Positions 25,856 to 34,760 of a DNA stretch of 64,000 bases are shown in pieces. The notes under the pieces were generated by a model. It was not told where the DNA came from, did not search any database, and was given only the letters and a program-made list of their open reading frames with translations. The DNA is from Saccharopolyspora erythraea NRRL 2338 (lineage in GTDB: Bacteria > Actinomycetota > Actinomycetes > Mycobacteriales > Pseudonocardiaceae). Position numbers and translations under genes: made by a program. The stretch spans positions 1,601,584 to 1,665,583 of the forward strand of contig NC_009142.1 in assembly GCF_000062885.1 (NCBI RefSeq), given 5' to 3'. The first letter of the stretch is position 1; every line of letters starts with the position of its first letter.

Positions 25856-26019
25856 GACTCTTCGGTTCCTCCGAGGGACAGTCCTACGAGGCTCACCTTG
25901 AAGACCCGCAGGCACGACCGACATTTCCACGCCCCGGCCGGTTCCGGCTCCGGAGTGAGGTCCTCGTCACCGCAGTACGGGCAGTAGAACGGCACCGCCC
26001 TGCCTTCGGGTGCGCTCAC
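25852..26019 (-). CDS. 55-residue zinc-ribbon protein of the sulfur operon
   Basis: Starts with GTG at 26019, overlapping the sulfite reductase stop as GTGA, and ends overlapping the cysH start as ATGA, so all three are translationally coupled. The sequence carries two CxxC pairs, FYCPYCGDEDL and WKCRSCLRVF, a compact zinc-ribbon or rubredoxin-like knuckle. A protein of this type sits between sir and cysH in other actinomycetes as well (recalled). Function unknown; a small electron carrier or an assembly factor for the iron-sulfur reductases is plausible. Confidence 0.8.
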   Translation of the reverse strand: MSAPEGRAVPFYCPYCGDEDLTPEPEPAGAWKCRSCLRVFKVSLVGLSLGGTEES

Positions 26020-27728
26020 TTCAGGTCGTCTTCCTCGGCCCTGGCGACCCACTGCGCGAACCGCTCGCCCTCGCCGCGCTGGGCGAGATAGCGGCGCACC
26101 AGCCGCTCGACGTAGTCGCCGAGCTCGGCGGAGGTCACCTTGTGGCCGCGGATCTTGCGGCCGAAACCGGCGTCGAGCCCGAGCCCGCCGCCCAGGTGCA
26201 CCTGGAAGCCCTCGACCTGGTTGCCCTCGCCGTCGGGCACCATCTGGCCCTTCAGCCCGATGTCGGCGACCTGGGTGCGGGCGCAGGCGTTCGGGCAGCC
26301 GTTGAGGTTGACCGTGACCGGGTTGTCGACATCGCCCTGGATGTCGGCCAGCCGCTCCTCCAGCTCGTTGATCAGGTCGATCGCGCGCTGCTTGGTCTCG
26401 ACGATGGCCAGCTTGCAGAACTCGATGCCGGTGCAGGCCATGACGCTGCGCCGCCACGGCGACGGGTCGGCCTGCAGCCCGAGCTTGCCGAGGTCGCCGA
26501 CCAGGCCGTCCACATCGGACCCGGCCACGTCGAGCACCAGCAGGTTCTGCTCGACGGTGGTGCGCACCCGGGACGAGCCGACGCGCTCGGCGGCCTTGGC
26601 CACCTCCACCAGCGTCGAGCCGGTGACCCGCCCGGCCTGCGACTTGACGCCGACGTAGAAGTTGCCGTCCTTCTGCTTGTGCACGCCGATGTGGTCGCGG
26701 GCGGCCGGGGTCTCCGGCGCCGGGCCGTCGACCAGCTTGCGGCCGAGGTACTCGTCCTCCAGCACCTGCCGGAACTTCTCCGCGCCCCAGTCGTTGACCA
26801 GGAACTTCAGCCGCGCGCGGTTGCGCAGCCTGCGGTAGCCGTAGTCGCGGAAGATCTGCACCACGCCGAGCCAGACCTCGGCGGCCTCCTCCAGCGGGAC
26901 CCAGGCGCCCAGCCGGACCGCCAGCTTCGGGTTTGTCGACAGCCCGCCGCCGACCCACACGTCGAAGCCCGGCCCGTGCTCGGGGTGCACCACGCCGACC
27001 AGCGACACGTCGTTGATCTCGGGCACGGTGTCCCAGCGCGGGGAGCCGCTGATCGCGGTCTTGAACTTGCGCGGCAGGTTCGACAGCGACTTGTCGCCGA
27101 TGTAGCGCTCGGAGATCTCCTTGATCGCCGGCGTGGCGTCGATGATCTCGTCCGCGGCGATCCCGGCCACCGGCGAGCCCAGCAGCACGCGCGGGCAGTC
27201 CCCGCAGGCCTCGGTGGTGTAGAGGCCGACCGACTCCAGCTTCTCCCAGATCGTCGGCACGTCCTCGACCCGGACCCAGTGCAGCTGGACGTTCTGCCGG
27301 TCGGTGATGTCGGCGGTGTCGCGCGCGTAGGTCTGGGCGATCTCACCGACCACGCGCAGCTGCTCGGTGGTCATCGCGCCGCCGTCGATGCGGATCCGCA
27401 TCATGAAGTAGCGGTCGTCGAGGTCCTCGGGCTCGATGGTCCCGGTGCGCGCGCCCGGGATGCCCGGGGCGCGCTGGGTGTAGAGACCCCACCAGCGGAA
27501 CCGTCCGCGCAGGTCGGCCGGGTCGATGGAGTCGAACCCGCCGTGGGCGTAGATCGTCTCGATCCGCTGCCGCACGTTGAGCGGGTTGTCGTCCTTCTTC
27601 GAGCGCTCGTTGGGGTTGAGCGGTTCGCGGTAGCCCAGCGCCCACTGCCCTTCACCGCGCTTCTTTCCCTTGCGGGCGGGGACGCGGCGACCGGTGGTGG
27701 TGGCGGGAGCTTCCGTCGGGGGGACCAT
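26016..27728 (-). CDS. sir: ferredoxin-dependent sulfite reductase
   Basis: 570 residues, the actinobacterial SirA/NirA type. Two ferredoxin-like half domains, each followed by a siroheme/4Fe-4S domain. The cluster ligands are in MACTGIEFCKLA (Cys-x5-Cys) and GCPNACART (Cys-x3-Cys) near 430-480. The WWGLYTQRAPG segment carries the Tyr that in mycobacterial SirA is cross-linked to a Cys near the siroheme; DITDRQNVQLHW supplies siroheme-contact Arg residues. It reduces sulfite to sulfide with six electrons. First large gene of the operon, preceded by a cysteine-rich leader peptide. Confidence 0.93.
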   Translation of the reverse strand: MVPPTEAPATTTGRRVPARKGKKRGEGQWALGYREPLNPNERSKKDDNPLNVRQRIETIYAHGGFDSIDPADLRGRFRWWGLYTQRAPGIPGARTGTIEPEDLDDRYFMMRIRIDGGAMTTEQLRVVGEIAQTYARDTADITDRQNVQLHWVRVEDVPTIWEKLESVGLYTTEACGDCPRVLLGSPVAGIAADEIIDATPAIKEISERYIGDKSLSNLPRKFKTAISGSPRWDTVPEINDVSLVGVVHPEHGPGFDVWVGGGLSTNPKLAVRLGAWVPLEEAAEVWLGVVQIFRDYGYRRLRNRARLKFLVNDWGAEKFRQVLEDEYLGRKLVDGPAPETPAARDHIGVHKQKDGNFYVGVKSQAGRVTGSTLVEVAKAAERVGSSRVRTTVEQNLLVLDVAGSDVDGLVGDLGKLGLQADPSPWRRSVMACTGIEFCKLAIVETKQRAIDLINELEERLADIQGDVDNPVTVNLNGCPNACARTQVADIGLKGQMVPDGEGNQVEGFQVHLGGGLGLDAGFGRKIRGHKVTSAELGDYVERLVRRYLAQRGEGERFAQWVARAEEDDLK

Positions 27729-27804
27729 CGTCGGACCTCCGGGGGGTGGATTGGCGCGGTGACGCCCGCTTCGAACCCCGTCGGCGGTGACGGACGTCCT
27801 CGCG

Positions 27805-27824
27805 GTCGGCGACCCGGCGCCGAC
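27805..27824 (-). promoter_or_regulatory. hairpin between the leader peptide and sir
   Basis: GTCGGCG (27805-27811), loop of 6, CGCCGAC (27818-27824): perfect 7-bp stem, 28 bases downstream of the leader-peptide stop on the minus strand. It is placed where an attenuator would be. Confidence 0.4.
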
Positions 27825-27851
27825 TGGACAGTGCGAATCGCGGCGGCGGGA

Positions 27852-27941
27852 TCAGTCCGTGCAACGGCACAGGGCGCTGGAGACCCGCCGCAGGTCCACG
27901 TAGCGGCGGGAGGTCAGCAGCACCTCCGTCACGGTCACCAT
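27852..27941 (-). CDS. cysteine-containing leader peptide of the sulfur operon
   Basis: 29 codons from ATG 27941 to TGA 27852, too short for usual ORF calls. The peptide contains LLTSRRYVDLRRVSSALC and ends CRCTD. This is the pattern of actinobacterial leader peptides upstream of sulfur and cysteine genes, where ribosomes stalling at Cys codons near the end of the peptide change expression downstream. Here two Cys codons are separated by Arg just before the stop. A hairpin follows within 30 bases, and the sir start is 120 bases on. Confidence 0.75.
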   Translation of the reverse strand: MVTVTEVLLTSRRYVDLRRVSSALCRCTD

Positions 27942-28074
27942 GCAGGTAAGCGTGACACGTGCTCAGCGGCTGGACAAAGCGCATCCGCATGGTGGGACGG
28001 CCTTGAGTTCGGTCACATTTTTTGTGCCGGAACAGTGGCGCAACGCTGCGGAAACCGGTTCTGCCGGGCTCTGG

Positions 28075-28080
28075 AACACT
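28075..28080 (+). promoter_or_regulatory. -10-like element for hemW
   Basis: AACACT lies 6 bases before the hemW GTG at 28087; no ribosome site is present, which is consistent with a leaderless message. Confidence 0.3.
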
Positions 28081-28086
28081 GGAGCC

Positions 28087-29316
28087 GTGCCCTCTCAACC
28101 ACCTCCTGGCGAGCCGGCTCCCCGCGACGGCGCCCTGCCGCCGAGCGCCCTGGCGGGCCTCGGTTCGCGGCCGTTCGGCGTGTACGTCCACGTGCCGTTC
28201 TGCGCCACCAGGTGCGGCTACTGCGACTTCAACACCTACACCGCCGACGAGCTGGGCTCCTCGGCCGGTTTCGGCAGCTGGCTGGAGGGCCTGCGCGCGG
28301 AGCTCGACCTCGGGGCCCGGGTGCTCGCCGCCGGCGGCGAGCCGGTCCCTGCGGCCGGAACGGTGTTCGCGGGCGGCGGCACGCCGTCGCTGCTCGGAGC
28401 GGAGCGCCTCGGCGAGGTCCTCGACGCGGTGCGCTCGTCGTTCGGGCTGGCCGACGGCGCCGAGGTGACCACGGAGTCGAACCCGGAGTCGACCTCCCCG
28501 GAGTTCTTCGAGGGGATCGCCGCGGCGGGCTACACGCGGGTCTCGCTGGGCATGCAGTCCGCCGCCCAGCACGTGCTGCGGGTGCTGGAGCGCAGGCACA
28601 CCCCGGGACGCGCGGTCGAGGCCGCCCGGGAGGCGCGCGCCGCCGGGTTCGGCCACGTCAACCTGGACTTGATCTACGGCACGCCCGGGGAGACCGACGA
28701 CGACCTGCGCGCATCGCTCGACGCGGTGCTCGAAGCCGGTGTCGACCACGTCTCGGCGTACTCGCTGATCGTGGAGGACGGCACCGCGATGGCGCGCAAG
28801 GTGCGGCGCGGCGACCTGCCGATGCCCGACGAGGACGTGCTGGCCGACCGCTACGAGCTGCTGGACGGGGTCCTCGGCGGCGCGGGGCTGCACTGGTACG
28901 AGGTGTCGAACTGGGCGCGCGACGACGCCGCCCGCTGCATGCACAACATCGGTTACTGGAGGGGCGGCGACTGGTGGGGCGCCGGCCCCGGCGCGCACAG
29001 CCACGTCGGCGGCGTGCGGTGGTGGAACGTCAAGCACCCGGCGCGGTACTCGGCGCTGCTGGCCGAGGGCGCCTCACCGGCGCTGGCGCGCGAGGTCCTC
29101 GACGCCGAGGACCAGCGGATCGAGCGCGTGATGCTGGAGCTGCGGCTGGCATCCGGGCTGCCCCTGGCGGTCCTCGACGAAGCCGGCCGGCTGGCGGCGA
29201 AGGAGGCCGTCGCCGACGGCCTGCTGCGCGCCGACGCCCTCGCGGCGGACCGCTGCGTGCTCACCGACCGCGGCCGCCTCCTCGCCGACGGCGTGATCCA
29301 GCGCCTGATCACCTGA
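28087..29316 (+). CDS. hemW: HemW-type radical SAM protein
   Basis: 409 residues. The radical SAM cluster motif CATRCGYC (CxxxCxxC) is at about 39-46, preceded by GVYVHVPF; GGGTPSLL, ESNPES and GMQS follow in the order of HemN/HemW enzymes, and NIGYWRGGDWWGAGPGAHS is a HemW signature. HemW binds heme and is a heme chaperone rather than the coproporphyrinogen dehydrogenase itself. GTG 28087 is the first start close to the conserved N-terminus. Divergent from the sulfur operon and leading into the hrcA-dnaJ region, as in mycobacteria. Confidence 0.92.
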   Translation: MPSQPPPGEPAPRDGALPPSALAGLGSRPFGVYVHVPFCATRCGYCDFNTYTADELGSSAGFGSWLEGLRAELDLGARVLAAGGEPVPAAGTVFAGGGTPSLLGAERLGEVLDAVRSSFGLADGAEVTTESNPESTSPEFFEGIAAAGYTRVSLGMQSAAQHVLRVLERRHTPGRAVEAAREARAAGFGHVNLDLIYGTPGETDDDLRASLDAVLEAGVDHVSAYSLIVEDGTAMARKVRRGDLPMPDEDVLADRYELLDGVLGGAGLHWYEVSNWARDDAARCMHNIGYWRGGDWWGAGPGAHSHVGGVRWWNVKHPARYSALLAEGASPALAREVLDAEDQRIERVMLELRLASGLPLAVLDEAGRLAAKEAVADGLLRADALAADRCVLTDRGRLLADGVIQRLIT

Positions 29317-29320
29317 AGTC

Positions 29321-29378
29321 GCTGACGGGCGCGGCACCCTGGCCCTGGCCGGGGCAGGCGCGCCGGGCGGCCGTCAGC
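29321..29378. terminator. bidirectional terminator structure between hemW and the next gene
   Basis: GCTGACGG (29321-29328) pairs with CCGTCAGC (29371-29378) and the GC-rich bases between can fold further. It lies in the 78-base gap between convergent stops. Confidence 0.45.
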
Positions 29379-29394
29379 CGAGCTGATCCGCCCC

Positions 29395-29700
29395 TCAGCG
29401 CCGAAAGGCGTCCAGCTCCAGCACCCGGACGTGCAGGACCGTGCGCTGGTGCAGGGCCGCGCGCAGGGCGCGGTGCAGGCCGTCCTCCAGGTACAGCTCT
29501 CCACGCCACTGCACGGCGTGCGGGAAGAGGTCGCCGAAGAAGGTCGAGTCCGGGCTGAGCAGCCGGTCGAGCTTGAGGACCTTGGTCGTGGTGACCAGCT
29601 CTTCCATCCGCACCTGGCGGGGTGGGATCTTGGACCAGTCGTTGGTGGTCAGGTGGTGCTCCGGGTAGGGCCGCCCCTCGCGGACGTCTTTGAAGATCAC
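29395..29700 (-). CDS. conserved actinobacterial hypothetical protein, ParB/sulfiredoxin-like hints
   Basis: 101 residues from GTG 29700. No signal or membrane segment. The middle part [26 protein letters not shown] and the later [25 protein letters not shown] have the strand-then-DGxHRxxAA pattern of ParB/sulfiredoxin-like folds, though the match is weak. It is divergent from hrcA with about 190 bases between. Function unknown. Alternative start codons upstream exist but fall in less protein-like sequence. Confidence 0.6.
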   Translation of the reverse strand: MIFKDVREGRPYPEHHLTTNDWSKIPPRQVRMEELVTTTKVLKLDRLLSPDSTFFGDLFPHAVQWRGELYLEDGLHRALRAALHQRTVLHVRVLELDAFRR

Positions 29701-29785
29701 GGCTGGTGGCACCTCCCGGGCACGGCGGGGCCGCGGCGGGGTCGTCGGTCCGGTCGTCGCCGCGGAGGCTACCGGCCGCGCGCCG

Positions 29786-29814
29786 CGGTGCTCGGCCACG
29801 GTGCGCGAGCACCG
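29786..29814. promoter_or_regulatory. CIRCE-like inverted repeat upstream of hrcA
   Basis: CGGTGCTCG (29786-29794), 11-base spacer, CGAGCACCG (29806-29814): perfect 9-bp arms, followed directly by TAAACT (29815-29820), a possible -10. It shares only the GTGCTC/GAGCAC-type core with CIRCE (TTAGCACTC-N9-GAGTGCTAA), so HrcA binding is a hypothesis. Confidence 0.4.
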
Positions 29815-29888
29815 TAAACTCGACAGGCGGGGCACCGGTGACGGTGCGCGGTGACCGGTGCTCGGCAGGAGGTCAGGAGGTGACGACG

Positions 29889-30911
29889 GTGAACGCGGAC
29901 CAGCGCCGCTTCGAGGTGCTGCGTGCGATCGTGGCCGACTACGTGTCCACGAACGAGCCGGTCGGTTCGAAGGCACTCGTCGACCGCCACAACCTCGGTG
30001 TGTCGAGCGCCACCGTGCGCAACGACATGGCGACTCTGGAGGAGGAGGGCCTGATCGCCCAGCCGCACACCAGCGCGGGCCGGATCCCGACCGACAAGGG
30101 CTACCGGCTCTTCGTGGACCGGCTGCACGAGATCAAGCCGCTCACCGGCGCCGAGCGCAGGGCCATCCAGGCGTTCCTCGACGGTGCGCTCGACCTCGAC
30201 GACGTGATGCGCCGCAGCGTGCGCCTGCTGGCCCAGCTGACCCAGCAGGTCGCGGTGGTGCAGTACCCGACGCTGACCCGCTCGACGGTCCGCCACGTCG
30301 AGGTGGTCCCGATCACCCCGGCCCGGCTGATGCTGGTGCTGATCACCGACACCGGCCGCGTCGACCAGCGGATGGTCGACCTCGGCGACGTCATCGGCGA
30401 CGACGAGGTCGGGCGCATGCGCACCGTGCTCAACTCGGCCATGGCCGAGAAGCGGCTGGCCGACGCCTCCGCCGCCGTCGCCGAACTGCCCGAGCAGGCA
30501 CCGTCGGAGCTGCGGGACGCCATGACCAGGGTGTGCAGCGTGCTCATCGAGTCGCTGGTCGAGCACCCCGAGGAACGGATGGTGCTCGGCGGCACGCCGA
30601 ACCTGACCCGCAACGTGACCGACTTCCCCAACTCGCTGCGCCAGGTCCTCGAAGCGCTCGAGGAGCAGGTCGTGGTGCTCAAGCTGCTGGCCGCGGCGCG
30701 CGACTCGCGTACCGTCACGGTGCGCATCGGCATGGAGAACGAGGCCGAGGAGATGCAGACGACCTCGGTGGTGTCCACCGGATACGGTTCGCATGGGATG
30801 GTGCTTGGTGGCATGGGCGTGGTCGGCCCCACGCGGATGGACTACCCGGGAACGATGGCGGCGGTGCGCGCCGTTGCAGCATATGTGGGGGAGATCCTGG
30901 CCGGCCGGTGA
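29889..30911 (+). CDS. hrcA: heat-inducible transcription repressor
   Basis: 340 residues. The winged-helix DNA-binding part is recognised from [37 protein letters not shown] (read in parts) and [18 protein letters not shown], an HrcA signature. The central dimer/insert domain and the C-terminal [17 protein letters not shown] complete it. It represses chaperone genes through CIRCE sites. Two starts compete: GTG 29889 with AGGAGG 8 bases upstream, and GTG 29880 with another AGGAGG at 29867-29872. dnaJ follows after 54 bases. Confidence 0.94.
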   Translation: MNADQRRFEVLRAIVADYVSTNEPVGSKALVDRHNLGVSSATVRNDMATLEEEGLIAQPHTSAGRIPTDKGYRLFVDRLHEIKPLTGAERRAIQAFLDGALDLDDVMRRSVRLLAQLTQQVAVVQYPTLTRSTVRHVEVVPITPARLMLVLITDTGRVDQRMVDLGDVIGDDEVGRMRTVLNSAMAEKRLADASAAVAELPEQAPSELRDAMTRVCSVLIESLVEHPEERMVLGGTPNLTRNVTDFPNSLRQVLEALEEQVVVLKLLAAARDSRTVTVRIGMENEAEEMQTTSVVSTGYGSHGMVLGGMGVVGPTRMDYPGTMAAVRAVAAYVGEILAGR

Positions 30912-30965
30912 CTCGCGGCCGGACTCGCCCGCAACTCGTCGATCGAGCAGAGGAAGACTCAGAAG

Positions 30966-32135
30966 GTGGCCAGGGACTATTACGGGACCCTCGGGGTGGC
31001 CAAGGACGCTACGCCGGAGCAGATCAAGCGGGCTTACCGCAAGCTCGCCAGGGAGTTGCACCCCGACGTCAACCCCGACGACGGCGCGCAGGAGCGCTTC
31101 CGCGAGGTGACGACCGCCTACGAGGTGCTGTCGGACCCGAAGAAGCGCCAGATCGTCGACCTCGGCGGCGACCCGCTGTCCAACGGTGGTGGCGGCGGAG
31201 CCGGCGGCGGCGACCCGTTCGCCGGTTTCGGCGGGCTCGGCGACATCATGGACGCTTTCTTCGGCGGCGGTGCGGCCGGCGGCGGCCGCGGTCCGCGCAG
31301 CCGCGTGCAGCCCGGCTCCGACGCGCTGCTGCGCCTGGAGCTGACGCTGGAGGAGTGCGCCAGCGGCGTCAACCGCGACATCACCGTCGACACGGCGGTG
31401 CTGTGCGACTCCTGCGACGGTGGCGGTTCCCGCGCCGGCAGCGCGCCGTCGACCTGCGACACCTGCGGTGGCCGCGGTGAGGTGCAGTCGGTGCAGCGCT
31501 CGTTCCTCGGCCAGGTCATGACCTCTCGCCCGTGCCCGGTGTGCCGCGGCTTCGGCGAGGTCATCACCGACCCGTGCCAGCAGTGCAGCGGCGACGGCCG
31601 GGTCCGCGCCCGGCGCACGATCACGGTCAAGATCCCGGCCGGTGTCGGCGACGGAATGCGGGTGCGGCTGGCGGGCGAGGGCGAGGTCGGCCCCGGCGGC
31701 GGCCCGCCCGGCGACCTGTTCGTCGAGGTCGAGGAGCTGCCGCACGAGCGGTTCACCCGCGACGGCGCCGACCTGCACTGCAACGTCGAGGTCCCGATGA
31801 CCGCCGCCGCGCTGGGCACCGTGATCAGGCTGCACACGCTCAGCGGCGAGGAGGAGCTGACGGTCGAGCCGGGGACCCAGCCGGGCACCGAGCACGTGCT
31901 CACCGGGCACGGGCTGCCGAAGCTGCGGTCCAACGGCCGCGTGAGCGGCCACGGCGACCTGCACGTCCACCTCGACGTGGTGGTGCCGACCAGGCTCGAC
32001 GAGCAGCAGAGCGAGCTGCTGCGCCAGCTCGCCACCATCCGCGGCGAGGAGCAGCCGGAGCCGACCGTCACCGCCAACGGCAACGGGCAGCGGCACGGGC
32101 TGTTCTCCCGGTTCCGCTCCTTCGGGCACCGCTGA
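30966..32135 (+). CDS. dnaJ: molecular chaperone DnaJ (DnaJ2)
   Basis: 389 residues with the full type I layout. J domain with the HPD motif in ELHPDVNPD (about 35), Gly/Phe-rich linker (75-110), four zinc-finger repeats ([32 protein letters not shown]), and the C-terminal substrate-binding domains. It stimulates DnaK ATPase activity. Coupled to hrcA as in other Actinobacteria, where this copy is the second dnaJ of the genome. GTG start; GGAAGA-like bases lie shortly upstream. rsmE begins one base after its stop. Confidence 0.96.
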   Translation: MARDYYGTLGVAKDATPEQIKRAYRKLARELHPDVNPDDGAQERFREVTTAYEVLSDPKKRQIVDLGGDPLSNGGGGGAGGGDPFAGFGGLGDIMDAFFGGGAAGGGRGPRSRVQPGSDALLRLELTLEECASGVNRDITVDTAVLCDSCDGGGSRAGSAPSTCDTCGGRGEVQSVQRSFLGQVMTSRPCPVCRGFGEVITDPCQQCSGDGRVRARRTITVKIPAGVGDGMRVRLAGEGEVGPGGGPPGDLFVEVEELPHERFTRDGADLHCNVEVPMTAAALGTVIRLHTLSGEEELTVEPGTQPGTEHVLTGHGLPKLRSNGRVSGHGDLHVHLDVVVPTRLDEQQSELLRQLATIRGEEQPEPTVTANGNGQRHGLFSRFRSFGHR

Positions 32136-32136
32136 G

Positions 32137-32874
32137 GTGTCGCTGCCGGTCTTCTCCGTCGACGAGGTGCCCGCAGCCGGAAGGACCGCGCTGTCGGGTC
32201 CCGAGGGCAGGCACGCGGCGACGGTGCGGCGCATCGGCGTCGGTGAGCAGCTGCTGCTCTCGGACGGCCGTGGCGGCATGGCGCGGTGCTCGGTGACTTC
32301 CACCGCGCGGGACTCGCTGGAGCTGGACGTCGAGGAGTCCTGGCTGGTGCCGCGCCCTGCCCTGCGCGTGAGGCTGGCCCAGGCGCTGGTCAAGGGCGAC
32401 CGCGGCGAGCTGGCCGTGGAGCTGGCGACCGAGGCGGGCGTCGACGGCGTGCTGCCGTGGAAGGCCGCACGCTGCGTCGCCCGCTGGGACGACGGCCCGC
32501 GCGGTGCGAAGGCGCTGGGGCGCTGGCGCAGCACGGTGGCGCAGGCCGCCAAGCAGGCCCGGCGGCCGTGGACTCCCGAGGTCGGTGAGCCGGTCACCAC
32601 CCGGCAGCTGTCGCGGGTGGTGGCCGAGGCCGATGCGGCGGTGGTCCTGCACGAGTCGGCGTCGACCCCGCTGGCGTCGGTGGACCTGCCGGCCGAGGGC
32701 GAGCTCGTGCTGGTGGTCGGGCCGGAGGGAGGCGTCGGCGAGGACGAGCTCGCGGTGCTGACCGAGGCGGGTGCTCAGGCGGTGCGGCTGGGGCCGTCGG
32801 TGCTGCGGGCGTCGACCGCCGCCGCGGTCGCGTTGGGCGCGCTCGGCGTCCTCACCCACCGTTGGGATGTCTGA
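32137..32874 (+). CDS. rsmE: 16S rRNA (uracil1498-N3)-methyltransferase
   Basis: 245 residues. N-terminal PUA-like RNA-binding part (GPEGRHAATVRRIGVGEQL) and a C-terminal SPOUT domain with the knot motifs VLVVGPEGGVGEDELAVL and LGPSVLRASTAAAVAL that bind SAM. It methylates U1498 in the small-subunit decoding region. The GTG start follows the dnaJ stop with a single intervening base, so it is translated as part of the hrcA-dnaJ operon. Confidence 0.95.
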   Translation: MSLPVFSVDEVPAAGRTALSGPEGRHAATVRRIGVGEQLLLSDGRGGMARCSVTSTARDSLELDVEESWLVPRPALRVRLAQALVKGDRGELAVELATEAGVDGVLPWKAARCVARWDDGPRGAKALGRWRSTVAQAAKQARRPWTPEVGEPVTTRQLSRVVAEADAAVVLHESASTPLASVDLPAEGELVLVVGPEGGVGEDELAVLTEAGAQAVRLGPSVLRASTAAAVALGALGVLTHRWDV

Positions 32875-32896
32875 GCGGATCGTCAGCTTTTGACAA

Positions 32897-32920
32897 CTTT
32901 TTTGCGGTTTCGGAAAAAAG
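32897..32920. repeat. AT-rich inverted repeat after rsmE
   Basis: CTTTTTT (32897-32903) and AAAAAAG (32914-32920) around GCGGTTTCGG, preceded by TTGACA (32890-32895). This patch is strikingly AT-rich for the genome. It may be a bidirectional terminator-like element or a promoter region for the HIT gene. Confidence 0.4.
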
Positions 32921-33059
32921 ATCACGCAAAACGGTAGCGCGTTCGTGTGACAGAGCGATACTCTCAGTTGCGGTAGGACTGCGGTGCGCAGCTTCGCGGC
33001 GTGACGCACGCGGTCCTGGACACCTCGCCGGGCACCTCCCCCCTCGGCCCGGTGAGGGT

Positions 33060-33100
33060 CGCGCCGCAGCTGGGCAACCCCCAGCCCCAGCTGCGGCGCG
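33060..33100. promoter_or_regulatory. 15-bp perfect hairpin upstream of the HIT gene
   Basis: CGCGCCGCAGCTGGG (33060-33074, first base C) pairs fully with CCCAGCTGCGGCGCG (33086-33100) across an 11-base loop. It ends 55 bases before the HIT start, after the AT-rich patch. Too far from rsmE to be an ordinary terminator of it, though read-through termination is possible. Confidence 0.45.
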
Positions 33101-33143
33101 GCGTCCCGCGGCGAACCGATCAACTCCTCCGGGCCGGACGGGA

Positions 33144-33149
33144 TAACCT
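33144..33149 (+). promoter_or_regulatory. -10 element for a leaderless HIT transcript
   Basis: TAACCT followed after six bases by ATG 33156, no ribosome-binding site between. Confidence 0.45.
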
Positions 33150-33155
33150 GCGGGC

Positions 33156-33527
33156 ATGAGCGACAGCGACATGGACGACCTGTTCCTCCGCATCATCGCG
33201 GGCGAGATCTCCGCCGACGTGGTGCGCGAGACCGACCGCGTCATCGCGATCCGCGACATCAACCCGCAGGCCCCCACGCACGTGCTGGTCGTGCCCAAGA
33301 CGCGCTACCGCAACGCCGCCGAACTCGCGGCCAAGGACCCCGACCTGCTGGCCGAGGTGGTGCGCGTGGCCGGTGAGGTCGCCGAGAGCGAAGGTATCGC
33401 CGAGTCCGGGTACCGGCTGCTGTTCAACACCAACTCCGACGCCGGGCAGACCATCTTCCACGTGCACCTGCACCTGCTGGGCGGCGAGCGGATGGGCGGC
33501 CTTACCGGAGGCCCCGCGCACGGCTGA
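33156..33527 (+). CDS. HIT (histidine triad) family hydrolase
   Basis: 123 residues, HINT type. The triad HVHLHLL lies near residue 108 and the upstream strand/loop signature [17 protein letters not shown] near 41-57; [11 protein letters not shown] binds the nucleotide phosphate. Such enzymes hydrolyse adenosine phosphoramidates and related nucleotides. It lies between rsmE and phoH. The start ATG directly follows a TANNNT element. Confidence 0.93.
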   Translation: MSDSDMDDLFLRIIAGEISADVVRETDRVIAIRDINPQAPTHVLVVPKTRYRNAAELAAKDPDLLAEVVRVAGEVAESEGIAESGYRLLFNTNSDAGQTIFHVHLHLLGGERMGGLTGGPAHG

Positions 33528-33695
33528 GACCGCCGGGTGGGCCTGCGGCGGCGCCGGAACCGTCCGCACCGCCGCGGGCGCGCGTGCGGTCGACGGTTGT
33601 CGGCGCAACCGGACTGCGGATTGCTCTACCATCGGAACCAGCAGACCTGACCAGAACTACTCGCGCGTACGCGCAGAAAGCGGGCCCGAATACAC

Positions 33696-34760
33696 GTGGC
33701 CGGAATCGCAGCGGGTGGAGCCGCCGCCCAGTCCGGAGAGCAGCCGACGCAGACCGCCAGCGCGCAGTCCAGGATCACCGTGCCGGACACGGCGGTGCTG
33801 GCACTGGTGGGGACCAGGGACGAGAACCTCCGGGTCATCGAGGATCTGCTGACTGCCGATGTCCATGTCCGCGGCAACGAGGTGACGTTGTCCGGCGAGC
33901 CCGCGGAGGTCGCCTTCGCCGAGCGGGTGTTCGCCGAACTCATCACGCTGGTGTCCAAGGGCGGCTCGCTCACCCCGGACAGCGTCCGGCGCAGCGTGGC
34001 GATGCTCTCGGCCGACCACTCCGAGTCACCCGCCGACGTGCTCAGCCTGGACATCGTCTCCCGGCGCGGACGCACGATCCGCCCCAAGACCCTCAACCAG
34101 AAGCGCTACGTCGACTCCATCGACAAGCACACCGTGGTCTTCGGCATCGGCCCCGCCGGTACCGGCAAGACCTACCTGGCGATGGCCAAGGCGGTGCAGG
34201 CGCTGCAGGCCAAGCAGGTCAACCGGATCATCCTCACCCGGCCCGCCGTCGAGGCGGGGGAGCGGCTCGGCTACCTGCCGGGCACCCTCTACGAGAAGAT
34301 CGACCCGTACCTGCGCCCCCTCTACGACGCCCTGCACGACATGGTCGACCCGGAGTCGGTGCCCAAGCTCACCCAGGCGGGCACGATCGAGATCGCCCCG
34401 CTGGCCTACATGCGCGGCCGGACGCTCAACGACGCGTTCATCATCCTCGACGAGGCGCAGAACACCACGCCGGAGCAGATGAAGATGTTCCTGACCCGGC
34501 TCGGCTTCGGCTCCAAGATCGTGGTCACCGGCGACATCACCCAGATCGACCTGCCCGGGGGTCAGCGCAGCGGCCTGAAGGTCGTCCGCGAGATCCTGGA
34601 GGGCGTCGAGGACGTGCACTTCTCCATGCTGGAGAGCCAGGACGTGGTGCGCCACCGCCTGGTCACCGACATCGTCAACGCCTACGACCGCTGGCACGCC
34701 CAGAACGAGGCCGAGGAGGCCGGCGGCAGGCGCAACGGCCAGCGACGGGGACGCGCATGA
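33696..34760 (+). CDS. phoH: PhoH family ATPase
   Basis: 354 residues. Walker [13 protein letters not shown] (about 152-163), Walker [10 protein letters not shown] and the sensor region [13 protein letters not shown] are all intact. The N-terminal 120 residues form a KH-like RNA-binding region ([18 protein letters not shown]). Linkage to ybeY, with which it overlaps by four bases, fits a role in RNA metabolism and ribosome maturation. GTG 33696 is taken as start; no good ribosome site is seen. Confidence 0.94.
   Translation: MAGIAAGGAAAQSGEQPTQTASAQSRITVPDTAVLALVGTRDENLRVIEDLLTADVHVRGNEVTLSGEPAEVAFAERVFAELITLVSKGGSLTPDSVRRSVAMLSADHSESPADVLSLDIVSRRGRTIRPKTLNQKRYVDSIDKHTVVFGIGPAGTGKTYLAMAKAVQALQAKQVNRIILTRPAVEAGERLGYLPGTLYEKIDPYLRPLYDALHDMVDPESVPKLTQAGTIEIAPLAYMRGRTLNDAFIILDEAQNTTPEQMKMFLTRLGFGSKIVVTGDITQIDLPGGQRSGLKVVREILEGVEDVHFSMLESQDVVRHRLVTDIVNAYDRWHAQNEAEEAGGRRNGQRRGRA

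Noticed and set aside
26010-29558. Long plus-strand open frame of 1182 codons
   Set aside because: Antisense to sir and out of frame with hemW; no start signal or protein-like composition.
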